The notes under the pieces: generated by a model
What the model saw: only the letters and a program-made list of their open reading frames with translations
Told to the model about the DNA's origin: nothing
Databases searched by the model: none
In this document: positions 1 through 10,834 of the stretch, one piece after another
Position numbering within the stretch: position 1 is the stretch's first letter
Layout of the letters: every line of letters begins with the position of its first letter
From: Magicicada septendecula
Taxonomy: Eukaryota; Arthropoda; Insecta; Hemiptera; Cicadidae
DNA length: 64,000 nucleotides
NCBI GenBank assembly: GCA_034769895.1
Contig: CM068372.1
Span: 238,786,343-238,850,342, forward strand
Direction: 5' to 3'
Program-made: the position numbers and the translations under genes

Positions 1-2207
1 ATTTTATTATTTATATATGTGAATGTGGCCCATTTTTTGTTGTTGTTATTATTTATGTGTTGTTCAGTTTGATTAATTCTTAATTGTTCAGTTTTTATTT
101 TGTATTTGATTTTATATTCTATTTTGATCATAGTATTTTTATTGTATCCGTTTGCATAACCAATTTGGTATATTATATTTCTTTCTTTGTCAGTTTCTTG
201 TTTGTTTAGGGGTATTTTGTACATTCTGTTAAATAACGAATAAAATGCTGCCATTTTATGTTGTGGTGGGTGGTCAGAATGGTTAGGTATAATGATGTTA
301 GTGGAAGTTGGTTTTCTATATATTGCATATTGTATGTGTTTGTTGTATCTTGTGATGGTTATGTCTAAATAGTTGATTTTGTTATGTCTTTCTTTTTCTT
401 CTGTGAATTGTATTTTGGGATGTATGTTATTGATTTGTTTCAGTATGTTCTCTGCATTTGTGTTTTTGTTATTTGATACATATAGTCCATCATCTACATA
501 TTTTATCCATATGCCATCTGGGTCATGTGTTTTTATGATATTTTGTATTTTGGTGTCTATGTGTTGTAGGAATATTTCTGCTATTATGCTTGATAATGGT
601 GATCCCATTGCTAAACCTTCTTTCTGTTGATAAATTTTGCTATTAAATTCAAAGTAATTTTGTTTTAGTATTAGTTGGAGACTATTTTTTATTTCGGTTA
701 TATATTGTTTGTTTTCATTTTGTTCTATAAGTTTGTTTATTATTATGTCAATTGTTTCTTCTACTGGGATATTAGTGTACATGTTTGTTATGTCATATGA
801 TGTGAAAAATGTATTTTCAAATATATTTATTATTTTTAGTTTGTCTTTTAATTCGTATGTATTTTTTATGTTATGATGGTTATTTGTTAGATGGTTACTT
901 TTTAGTTTTTGTGCTATTATTTTTGCTATTTTGTATGTAGGAGCTTTTTTGAAATTGATTAATGGACGTATTGGTTTGTTTAATTTGTGTATTTTTATTA
1001 GGCTGTTCATTTTAGGTGGTTCTGGATTATTGTTTATATATATGTCTATGGTTTTATTTTTGAAAATGTTTCTATTTGTTTTTATTAGTTTTACTGTTTG
1101 TTTAAGATAGTTTTCAGTTGGGTTTTTATCTAGTTGTACGCATTTATTATTGTTGATGAAGTCTTCGGTTTTTTTGATGTAGTCTGCTTTATCAATGATT
1201 ACTGTTGCTTGACTTTTGTCTGCTTTAGTTATTATTAAATTATTGTTCTTTACTTTATTTTTAATTTCTTTTATTGTTTTATTGTTTTTCTTTTGTTTAT
1301 CTTTGTTTTTCATTTCGCTAGTGATTATTTTTTTAATTATATGTGTTGCTTCTGTTCTTTTTTCTTCTTGTATATTGTCTTTTATTAGGTTAATGGCAAA
1401 TTCTGTTTCTACTATTAAATTTTCTAGATTTTTGTTTGCATTTTGGGTTATGTTAGTTTTTGACATATTATTTAAACATTCTGTTTCTTTTTTGTTAAAT
1501 TCTGTATTGCTAAGGTTAATGTTTCGAGGGTAAAATTGTGTTTATTTTTGTTTTTTTGTTCTTGATTTTTGTTTTGTTGTTTTAATGTGTTAAGTTTTTT
1601 GTTGATTGTATAAGTCTTTTTGTTTTTTTCAAATCTTATATTATTTTCTATTTTATTGTATTTATTATTCCAAGTGATTGGATGTAATAAACTTGTTAGC
1701 TCTAAGTGTAGTTTGTATATGTCTAGTGTTATGCTATTTTTCTTACTGTATAATTGATTAATTTCGTTTTGTATCCATAGCCTTTGTGCTTGTTTTATAG
1801 TTTTTTGTGCAGTCATATTTTTGTTGCTTGTGTTTATGTTGATGTATTTAGGTGTTAATTTATGTTTTTGGCATTGTCTATTGAAGTATATGTTCATGTT
1901 TGTGTTCATTAGTTTTTTCCGTGTTTGAAATTTGTTTAACAATTTGGTAATGTGGTTATATGGAATTGTGGTTATGTTGCTTGTGTACATGTTAATGTAT
2001 ATTTATATGAGAGATGATTTGTTATCCGTTATTTGGTAGTTGATTTCACTCAAATTCACTTCACTATTTTTTTTTTCACTATACACTTTTGTTTTTGCAT
2101 ATGTTTTATAACCTCACTTTTCGTTTTTTCACTGTAGGCTTATTTACCTTGTATGGTTATATTATTTCAATCACTTTCTGCTACAGTCCGTTTCTTGATG
2201 TATATAA
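1..2207 (-). mobile_element. PLE1 unit U1, Penelope-like retroelement, 3' end outside window
   Basis: This is the first visible unit of the tandem array. It reads right to left, with the 5' leader at 1991-2207 and the first ATG at 1990. The N-terminal part is open for 172 codons (1990-1472) and then runs out of frame. The conserved frame continues from about 1500 through the ITKADKSQA-type RT block (about 1200) to the GLAMGSPLSS and YVDD blocks (about 610-490). The connector and GIY-YIG part lie beyond base 1. Indels and stops break the RT region, so no long minus-strand ORF survives below 1472. The block at about 800-1090 shares private variants with U5 (12310-12600) that are absent from U2. 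Confidence 0.9.
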
Positions 2208-5088
2208 TACTTTAATATTTATAACTAAATTTAACTCAAGATATACTTTTTTCCTATTAGGAATATGTTTCGAGAGTTCCTGTACTCTCATCTTCAGCCT
2301 TCGCCATCTTGTTTCTGGTGAAGAATTTGTGTGTTGGCTTCTGGATGTTATTAAGGTAGTTTGTTGGTCTTTGGTATTTTAAAGTTGCATTATTGTGTGT
2401 GGTTGTGGAATCTGTTTTTGTATTTTGTGTATTTTCGATGTCGAGTGCTTTGAATATTGTGTCATATTTTGTATTGATTTGTATTTGTTCTGGTATTAGT
2501 TTGTTTTGTGTTTTATGTTTGAAAATCTATAAATTTTCCCAAATGTTCATTATGGTGCCTTTGTGTGGTATATGTTTTATTAGTGTTACATTGGTTATGT
2601 CTGGGAATTCATGTCCTGTGTTTATTGCATGTGTGGCTAAATTGGATTTATATATAGTTGGTTTTTTGTATGCATTTAGGTGTTCAAAATAACGTTTTTT
2701 CAGCTGTACTTTTGTTTGTCCTATATAAAATTTATTGCAATCTTGGCATTCAATTTTGTATATACGGTTGGTTGTTGTATTATCTTTGTTGTGTGAGCTA
2801 TTTAGATTTTGTAATTTATTTTTATTAGTTTTGTATGCTATTTTTATATCTGTGTTTTTAAATAGTTTTGTTAGATTTGTCATTTTATTATTTATATATG
2901 TGAATGTGGCCCATTTTTTGTTGTTGTTATTATTTATGTGTTGTTCAGTTTGATTAATTCTTAATTGTTCAGTTTTTATTTTGTATTTGATTTTATTTTC
3001 TATTTTGATCATAGTATTTTTATTGTATCCGTTTGCATAACCAATTTGGTATATTATATTTCTTTCTTTGTCAGTTTCTTGTTTGTTTAGGTTTATTTTG
3101 TACATTCTGTTAAATAACGAATAAAATGCTGCCATTTTATGTTGTGGTGGGTGGTCAGAATGGTTAGGTATAGTGATGTTAGTGGAAGCTGGTTTTCTAT
3201 ATATTGCATATTGTATGTGTTTGTTGTATCTTGTGATGGTTATGTCTAAATAGTTGATTTTGTTATGTCTTTCTTTTTCTTCTGTGAATTGTATTTTGGG
3301 ATGTATGTTATTGATTTGTTTCAGTATGTTCTCTGCATTTGTGTTTTTGTTATTTGATACATATAGTCCATCATCTACATATCTTATCCATATGCCATCT
3401 GGGTCATGTGTTTTTATGATATTTTGTATTTTGGTGTCTATGTGTTGTAGGAATATTTCTGCTATTATGCTTGATAATGGTGATCCCATTGCTAAACCTT
3501 CTTTCTGTTGATAAATTTTGCTACTAATTCAAAGTAATTTTGTTTTAGTATTAGTTGGAGACTATTTTTTATTTCGGTTATATATTGTTTGTTTTCATTT
3601 TGTTCTATAAGTTTGTTTATTATTATGTGAATTGTTTCTTCTACTGGGATATTAGTGTACATGTTTGTTATGTCATATGATGTGAAAGATGTATTCTCAT
3701 TTATATTTATAATTTTTAGTTTGTCTATTAATTCGTATGTATTTTTTATGTTATGATGGTTATTTGTTAGATGGTTACTTTTTAGTTTTTGTGCTATTAT
3801 TTTTGCTATTTTGTATGTATGAGCTTTTTTGAAATTGATTAATGGACGTATTGGGTTGTTTAATTTGTGTATTTTTATTAGGCTGTTCATTTTAGGTGGT
3901 TATGGATTATTGTTTATATATATGTCTATGTTTTTATTGTTGAAAAGGTTTTTATTTGTTTTTATTAGTTTTACTGTTTGTTTAAGATAGTTTTCAGTTG
4001 GGTTTTATCTAGTTGTACGCATTTATTATTGTTGATGAAGTCTTCGGTTTTCTTGATGTAGTCTGCTTTATCAATGATTACTGTTGCTTGACTTTTGTCT
4101 GCTTTAGTTATTATTAAATTATTGTTCTTTACTTTATTTTTAATTTCTTTTATTGTTTTATTGTTTTTCTTTTGTTTATCTTTGTTTTTCATTTCGCTAG
4201 TGATTATTTTTTTAATTATATGTGTTGCTTCTGTTCTTTTTTCTTCTTGTATATTGTCTTTTATTAGGTTAATGGCAAATTCTGTTTCTACTATTAAATT
4301 TTCTAAATTTTTATGTGTATTTTGGGTTATGTTAGTTTTTGACATATTGTTTAAATATTCTGTTTCTTTTTTGTTAAATTCTGTATTGCTAAGGTTAACG
4401 GTTCGAGGGTAAAATTGTGTTTATTTTTGTTTTCTTGTTCTTGATTTTTGTTTTGTTGTTTTAATGTGTTAAGTTTTTTGTTGATTGTATAAGTCTTTTT
4501 GTTTTTTTCAAACCTTATTTTATTTTCTATGTTATTGTATTTATTATTCCAAGTGATTGGATGTATTAAACTTGTTGCTCTAAGTGTAGTTTGTATATGT
4601 CTAGTGTTATGCTATTTTTCTTACTGTATAATTGATTAATTTCGTTTTGTATCCATAGCCTTTGTGCTTGTTTTATAGTTTTTTGTGCAGTCATATTTTT
4701 GTTGCTTGTGTTTATGTTGATGTATTTAGGTGTTAATTTATGTTTTTGGCATTGTCTATTGAAGTATATGTTCATGTTTGTGTTCATTAGTTGTTTTTTT
4801 CGTGTTTGAAATTTGTTTAACAATTTGGTAATGTGGTTATATGGAATTGTGGTTATGTTGTTTGTGTACATGTTAATGTATATTTATATGAGAGATGATT
4901 TGTTATACGTTATTTGGTAGTTGATTTCACTCAAATTCACTTCACTATTTTTTTTTTCACTATACACTTTTGTTTTTGCATATGTTTTATAACCTCACTT
5001 TTCGTTTTTTCACTGTAGGCTTATTTACCTTGTATGGTTATATTATTTCAATCACTTTCTGCTACAGTCCGTTTCTTGATGTATATAA
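2208..5088 (-). mobile_element. PLE1 unit U2 (2881 bp), broken RT-endonuclease frame
   Basis: This is a complete unit, bounded by the point where the inverted copy U10 leaves the array consensus (element 3' end). The frame is split into open pieces. 4871-4566 is the N-terminus, ended by a 1-bp loss near 4573. 4345-3971 follows, ended by a lost T near 4000. 3890-3492 carries the RT fingers and palm and is ended by a deletion near 3523. 3489-2527 carries GSPLSS, YVDD, the connector and the GIY-YIG domain, and is ended by a CAG-to-TAG nonsense change in the C-terminal tail. The C-terminal tail itself ends at 2257. The terminal hammerhead-like motif has lost its stem III G-C pair. Confidence 0.92.
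2259..2300 (-). ncRNA. Hammerhead-like motif, U2 (decayed)
   Basis: Core and stem II as in U4, but the stem III G-C pair is lost (GAAACATATT). Confidence 0.3.
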
Positions 5089-5137
5089 TACTTTAATATT
5101 TATAACTAAATTTACCTCAAGATATACTTTTTTCCTA

Positions 5138-6772
5138 TTACGAACATGTTTCGAGAGTTCCTGTACTCTCATCTTCAGCCTTCGCCATCTTGTTTCTGGT
5201 GAAGTATTTGTGTGTTGGCTTCTGGATTTTATTAAGGTAGTTTGTTGGTCTTTGGTCTTTTAAAGTTGCATTATTGTGTGTGGTTGTGGAATCTGTTTTT
5301 GTATTTTGTGTATTTTCGATGTCGAGTGCTTTGAATATTGTGTCATGTTTTGTATTGATTTGTATTTGTTCTGGTATTAGTTTGTTTTGTGTTTTATGTT
5401 TGTAAATCTGTAAATTTTCCCAAATGTTCATTATGGTGCCTTTGTGTGGTATATGTTTTATTAGTGTTACATTGGTTATGTCTGGGAATTCATGTCCTGT
5501 GTTTATTGCATGTGTGGCTAAATTGGATTTATATATAGTTGGTTTTTTGTATCCATTTAGGTGTTCAAAATAACGTTTTTTCAGCTGTTCTTTTGTTTGT
5601 CCTATATAACATTTATTGCAATCTTGGCATTCAATTTTGTATATACGGTTGGTTGTTGTATTATCTTTGTTGTGTGAGCTATTTAGATTTTGTAATTTAT
5701 TTTTATTAGTTTTGTATGCTATTTTTATATCTGTGTTTTTAAATAGTTTTGTTAGTTTTGTCATTTTATTATTTATATATGTGAATGTGGGCCATTTTTT
5801 GTTGTTGTTACTATTTATGTGTTGTTCAGTTTGATTAATTCTCAATTGTTCAGTTTTTATTTTGTATTTGATTTTATTTTCTATTTTGATCATAGTATTT
5901 TTATTGTATCCGTTTGCATAACCAATTTGGTATATTATATTTCTTTCTTTGTCAGTTTCTTGTTTGTTTAGGGGTATTTTATACATTCTGTTAAATAACG
6001 AATAAAATGCTGCCATTTTATGTTGTGGTGGGTGGTCAGAATTGTTAGGTATAATGATGTTAGTGGAAGTTGGTTTTCTATATATTGCATACTGTATGTG
6101 TTTGTTGTATCTTGTGATGGTTATGTCTAAATAGTTGATTTTGTTATGTCTTTCTTTTTCTTCTGTGAATTGTATTTTGGGATGTATGTTATTGATTTGT
6201 TTCAGTATGTTCTCTGCATTTGTGTTTTTGTTATTTGATACATATAGTCTATCATCTACATATCTTATCCATATGTCATCTGGGTCATGTGTTTTTATGA
6301 TATTTTGTATTTTGGTGTCTATGTGTTGTAGGAATATTTCTGCTATTATGCTTGATAATGGTGATCCCATTGCTAAACCTTCCTTCTGTTGATAAATTTT
6401 GCTATTAAATTCCAAGTAATTTTGTTTTAGTATTAGTTTGAGACTATTTTTTATTTCGGTTATATATTGTTTGTTTTCATTTTGTTCTATAAGTTTGTTT
6501 ATTATTATGTCAATTGTTTCTTCTATTGGGATATTAGTGTACATGTTTGTTATGTCATATGATGTGAAAAATGTATTCTCATTTATATTTATTATTTTTA
6601 GTTTGTCTATTAATTCGTATGTATTTTTTATGTTATGATGGTTATTTGTTAGATGGTTACTTTTTAGTTTTTGTGCTATTATTTTTGCTATTTTGTATGT
6701 ATGAGCTTTTTTGAAATTGATTAATGGACGTATTGGTTTGTTTAATTTGTGTATTTTTATTAGGCTGTTCAT
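5138..6772 (-). pseudogene. Penelope-type reverse transcriptase with GIY-YIG endonuclease, longest open piece (U3)
   Basis: The 544 residues start at an internal Met (MNSLIKIHKL), so the N-terminal third is missing from this frame. In order: the RT block SYDITNMYTN near residue 70, GLAMGSPLSSIIAEIF near 130, the catalytic block IRYVDD near 170, and a basic connector. The GIY-YIG endonuclease follows near residues 370-450 (YKIECQDCNKCYIGQT, then Arg and FEH, with Cys and His spaced as in EN+ PLEs), and then a hydrophilic tail. Here the GIY tripeptide reads RIY because of a Gly-to-Arg change, which probably lowers nuclease function. In active PLEs the protein nicks the target and primes reverse transcription there. 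The frame belongs to an ancestral protein of about 870 residues broken upstream. Confidence 0.9.
5140..5181 (-). ncRNA. Hammerhead-like motif, U3
   Basis: Core, stem II and stem III present. CCT in the stem I 3' strand is CGT, so stem I is weakened. Confidence 0.35.
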
Positions 6773-7959
6773 TTTAGGTGGTTCTGGATTATTGTTTATA
6801 TATATATGTCTATGTTTTTATTGTTGAAAAGGTTTTTATTTGTTTTTATTAGTTTTACTGTTTGTTTAAGATAGTTTTCAGTTGGGATTTTATCTAGTTG
6901 TACGCATTTATTATTGTTGATGAAGTCTTCGGTTTTTTTGATGTAGTCTGCTTTATCAATGATTACTGTTGCTTGACTTTTGTCTGCTTTAGTTATTATT
7001 AAATTATTGTTCTTTACTTTATTTTTAATTTCTTTTATTGTTTTATTGTTTTTCTTTTGTTTATCTTTGTTTTTCATTTCGCTAGTGATTATTTTTTTAA
7101 TTATATGTGTTGCTTCTGTTCTTTTTTCTTCTTGTATATTGTCTTTTATTAGGTTAATGGCAAATTCTGTTTCTACTATTAAATTTTCTAGATTTTTGTG
7201 TGCATTTTGGGTTATGTTAGTTTTTGACATATTGTTTAAATATTCTGTTTCTTTTTTGTTAAATTCTGTATTGCTAAGGTTAATGGTTCGAGGGTAAAAT
7301 TGTGTTTATTTTAGTTTTTTTGTTCTTGATTTTTGTTTTGTTGTTTTAATGTGTTAAGTTTTTTGTTGATTGTATAAGTCTTTTTGTTTTTTTCAAATCT
7401 TATTTTATTTTCTATGTTATTGTATTTATTATTCCAAGTGATTGGATGTAATAAACTTGTTAGCTCTAAGTGTAGTTTGTATATGTCTAGTGTTATGCTA
7501 TTTTTCTTACTGTATAATTGATTAATTTCGTTTTGTATCCATAGCCTTTGTGCTTGTTTTATAGTTTTTTGTGCAGTCATATTTTTGTTGCTTGTGTTTA
7601 TGTTGATGTATTTAGGTGTTAATTTATGTTTTTGGCATTGTCTATTGAAGTATATGTTCATGTTTGTGTTCATTAGTTGTTTTTTTCGTGTTTGAAATTT
7701 GTTTAACAATTTGGTAATGTGGTTATATGGAATTGTGGTTATGTTGTTTGTGTACATGTTAATGTATATTTATGTGAGAGATGATTTGTTATCCGTTATT
7801 TGGTAGTTGATTTCACTCAAATTCACTTCACTATACACTTTTGTTTTTGCATATGTTTTATAACCTCACTTTTCGTTTTTTCACTGTAGGCTTATTTACC
7901 TTGTATGGTTATATTATTTCAATCACTTTCTGCTACAGTCCGTTTCTTGATGTATATAA

Positions 7960-10834
7960 TACTTTAATATTTATAACTAAATTTACCTCAAGATATACTT
8001 TTTTCCTATTAGGAACATGTTTCGAGAGTTCCTGTACTCTCATCTTCAGCCTTCGCCATCTTGTTTCTGGTGAAGTATTTGTGTGTTGGCTTCTGGATGT
8101 TATTAAGGTAGTTTGTTGGTCTTTGGTCTTTTAAAGTTGCATTATTGTGTGTGGTTGTGGTATCTGTTTTTGTATTTTGTGTATTTTCGATGTTGAGTGC
8201 TTTGAATATTGTGTCATGTTTTGTATTGATTTGTATTTGTTCTGGTATTAGTTTGTTTTGTGTTTTATGTTTGTAAATCTGTAAATTTTCCCAAATGTTC
8301 ATTATGGTGCCTTTGTGTGGTATATGTTTTATTAGTGTTACATTGGTTATGTCTGGGAATTCATGTCCTGTGTTTATTGCATGTGTGGCTAAATTGGATT
8401 TATATATAGTTGGTTTTTTGTATGCATTTAGGTGTTCAAAATAACGTTTTTTCAGCTGTTTTTTTGTTTGTCCTATATAACATTTATTGCAATCTTGGCA
8501 TTCAATTTTGTATATACCGTTGGTTGTTGTATTATCTTTGTTGTGTGAGCTATTTAGATTTTGTAATTTATTTTTATTAGTTTTGTATGCTATTTTTATA
8601 TCTGTGTTTTTAAATAGTTTGGAATTTTATTATTTATATATGTGATTGTGGCCCATTTTTTGTTGTTGTTATTATTTATGTGTTGTTCAGTTTGATTAAT
8701 TCTTAATTGTTCAGTTTTTATTTCGTATTTGATTTTATTTTCTATTTTGATCATAGTATTTTTATTGTATCCGTTTGCATAACCAATTTGGTATATTATA
8801 TTTCTTTCTTTGTCAGTTTCTTGTTTGTTTAGGGGTATTTTGTACATTCTGTTAAATAACGAATAAAATTCTGCCATGTTATTTTGTGGTGGGTGGTCAG
8901 AATGGTTAGGTATAATGATGTTAGTGGAAGCTGGTTTTCTATATATTGCATATTGTATGTGTTTGTTGTATCTTGTGATGGTTATGTCTAAATAGTTGAT
9001 TTTGTTATGTCTTTCTTTTTCTTCTGTGAATTGTATTTTGGGATGTATGTTATTGATTTGTTTCAGTATGTTCTCTGCATTTGTGTTTTTGTTATTTGAT
9101 ACATATAGTCCATCATCTACATATCATATCCATATGCCATCTGGGTCATGTGTTTTTATGATATTTTGTATTTTGGTGTCTATGTGTTGTAGGAATATTT
9201 CTGCTATTATGCTTGATAATGGTGATCCCATTGCTAAACCTTCTTTCTGTTGATAAATTTTGCTATTAAATTCAAAGTAATTTTGTTTTAGTATTAGTTG
9301 GAGACTATTTTTTATTTCGGTTATATATTGTTTGTTTTCATTTTGTTCTATAAGTTTGTTTATTATTATGTCAATTGTTTCTTCTACTGGGATATTAGTG
9401 TACATTTTTGTTATGTCATATGACGTGAAAAATGTATTTTCATTTATATTTATTATTTTTAGTTTGTCTATTAATTCGTATGTATTTTTTATGTTATGAT
9501 GGTTATTTGTTAGATGGTTACTTTTTAGTTTTTGTGCTATTATTTTTGCTATTTTGTATGTAGGAGCTTTTTTGAAATTGATTAATGGACGTATTGGGTT
9601 GTTTAATTTGTGTATTTTTATTAGGCTGTTCATTTTAGGTGGTTCTGGATTATTGTTTATATATATGTCTATGTTTTTATTGTTGAAAATGTTTTTATTT
9701 GTTTTTATTAGTTTTATTGTTTGTTTAAGATAATTTTCAGTTGGGTTTTTATCTAGTTGTACGCATTTTGTATTGTTGATGAAGTCTTCGGTTTTTTTTA
9801 TGTAGTCTGCTTTATCAATGATTACTGTTGCTTGACTTTAGTCTGCTTTAGTTATTATTAAATTATTGTTCTTTACTTTATTTTTAATTTCTTTTATTGT
9901 TTTATTGTTTTTCTTTTGTTTATCTTTGTTTTTCATTTCGCTAGTGATTATTTTTTTAATTATATGTATTGCTTCTGTTCTTTTTCCTTCTTGTATATTG
10001 TCTTTTATAAGGTTAATGGCAAATTCTGTTTCTACTATTAAATTTTCTAGATTTTTGTTTGCATTTTGGGTTATGTTCGTTTTTGACATATTATTTAAAT
10101 ATTCTGTTTCTTTTTTGTTAAATTCTGTATTGCTAAGGTTAATGGTTCGAGGGTAAAATGTGTGTTTATTTTTGTTTTTTTATTCTTGATTTTTGTTTTG
10201 TTGTTTTAATGTGTTAAGTTTTTTGTTGATTGTATATGTCTTTTTGTTTTTTTCAAATCTTATTTTATTTTCTATGTTATTGTATTTATTATTCCAAGTG
10301 ATTGGATGTAATAAACTTGTTAGCTCTAAGTGTAGTTTGTATATGTCTAGTGTTATGCTATTTTTCTTACTGTATAATTGATTAATTTCGTTTTGTATCC
10401 ATAGCCTTTGTGCTTGTTTTATAGTTTTTTGTGCAGTCATATTTTTGTTGCTTGTGTTTATGTTGATGTATTTAGGTGTTAATTTATGTTTTTGGCATTG
10501 TCTATTGAAGTATATGTTCATGTTTGTGTTCATTAGTTGTTTTTTTCGTGTTTGAAATTTGTTTAACAATTTGGTAATGTGGTTATATGGAATTGTGGTT
10601 ATGTTGTTTGTGTACATGTTAATGTATATTTATGTGAGAGATGATTTGTTATCCGTTATTTGGTAGTTGATTTCACTCAAATTCACTTCACTATTTTTTT
10701 TTTCACTATAAACTTTTGTTTTTGCATATGTTTTATAACCTCACTTTTCGTTTTTTTACTGTAGGCTTATTTACCTTGTATGGTTATATTATTTCAATCA
10801 CTTTCTGCTACAGTCCGTTTCTTGATGTATATAA
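7960..10834 (-). mobile_element. PLE1 unit U4 (2875 bp), broken
   Basis: This is a complete unit. Open pieces are 10617-10180 (N-terminal 145 codons, closed by CAA to TAA), 10089-9838 (closed by AAA to TAA in the ADKSQ block), 9633-9124 (closed by AGA to TGA immediately before the YVDD block), 8877-8596, and 8302-8009 (tail). U4 carries the two-base-longer linker variant near 10156, which joins the N-terminal domain and the RT in one frame. That shows the ancestral gene was a single ORF. Its terminal hammerhead-like motif is of the best-pairing type. Confidence 0.92.
8011..8052 (-). ncRNA. Hammerhead-like motif, U4 (best-pairing type)
   Basis: On minus: AGG, core CTGAAGA, one extra T, stem II GAGAGT-ACAGGA-ACTCTC, then GAAA. 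C/G closes a two-pair stem III with AT loop, then T at the cleavage position, then CCT pairing with AGG as stem I. It overlaps the last 14 codons of the PLE1 frame (tail ending LETCS). Confidence 0.45.

Larger units (their letters stand above)
5089..7959 (-). mobile_element. PLE1 unit U3 (2871 bp), best preserved RT-GIY-YIG half
   Basis: This is a complete unit. The N-terminal piece 7757-7311 ends at a stop created in the A-rich linker. The piece 7230-6796 ends where an extra TA in a (TA)n run shifts the frame. The remainder, 6772-5138, is open for 544 codons through the RT palm, thumb, connector, GIY-YIG domain and tail. Its leader is shorter than those of U1, U2 and U4, because it lacks the duplicated poly-T/CACTAT segment near 7830. 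Confidence 0.92.

Noticed and set aside
373..630. Plus-strand ORF of 85 codons repeated in every PLE1 unit
   Set aside because: It lies antisense to the RT palm and recurs only because the unit recurs. Its hydrophobic composition follows from the T-rich antisense strand.
2089..2382. Plus-strand ORF of 97 codons (and its repeats) resembling a membrane protein
   Set aside because: Antisense of the PLE1 leader and C-terminal tail; the hydrophobicity is a T-richness artefact.
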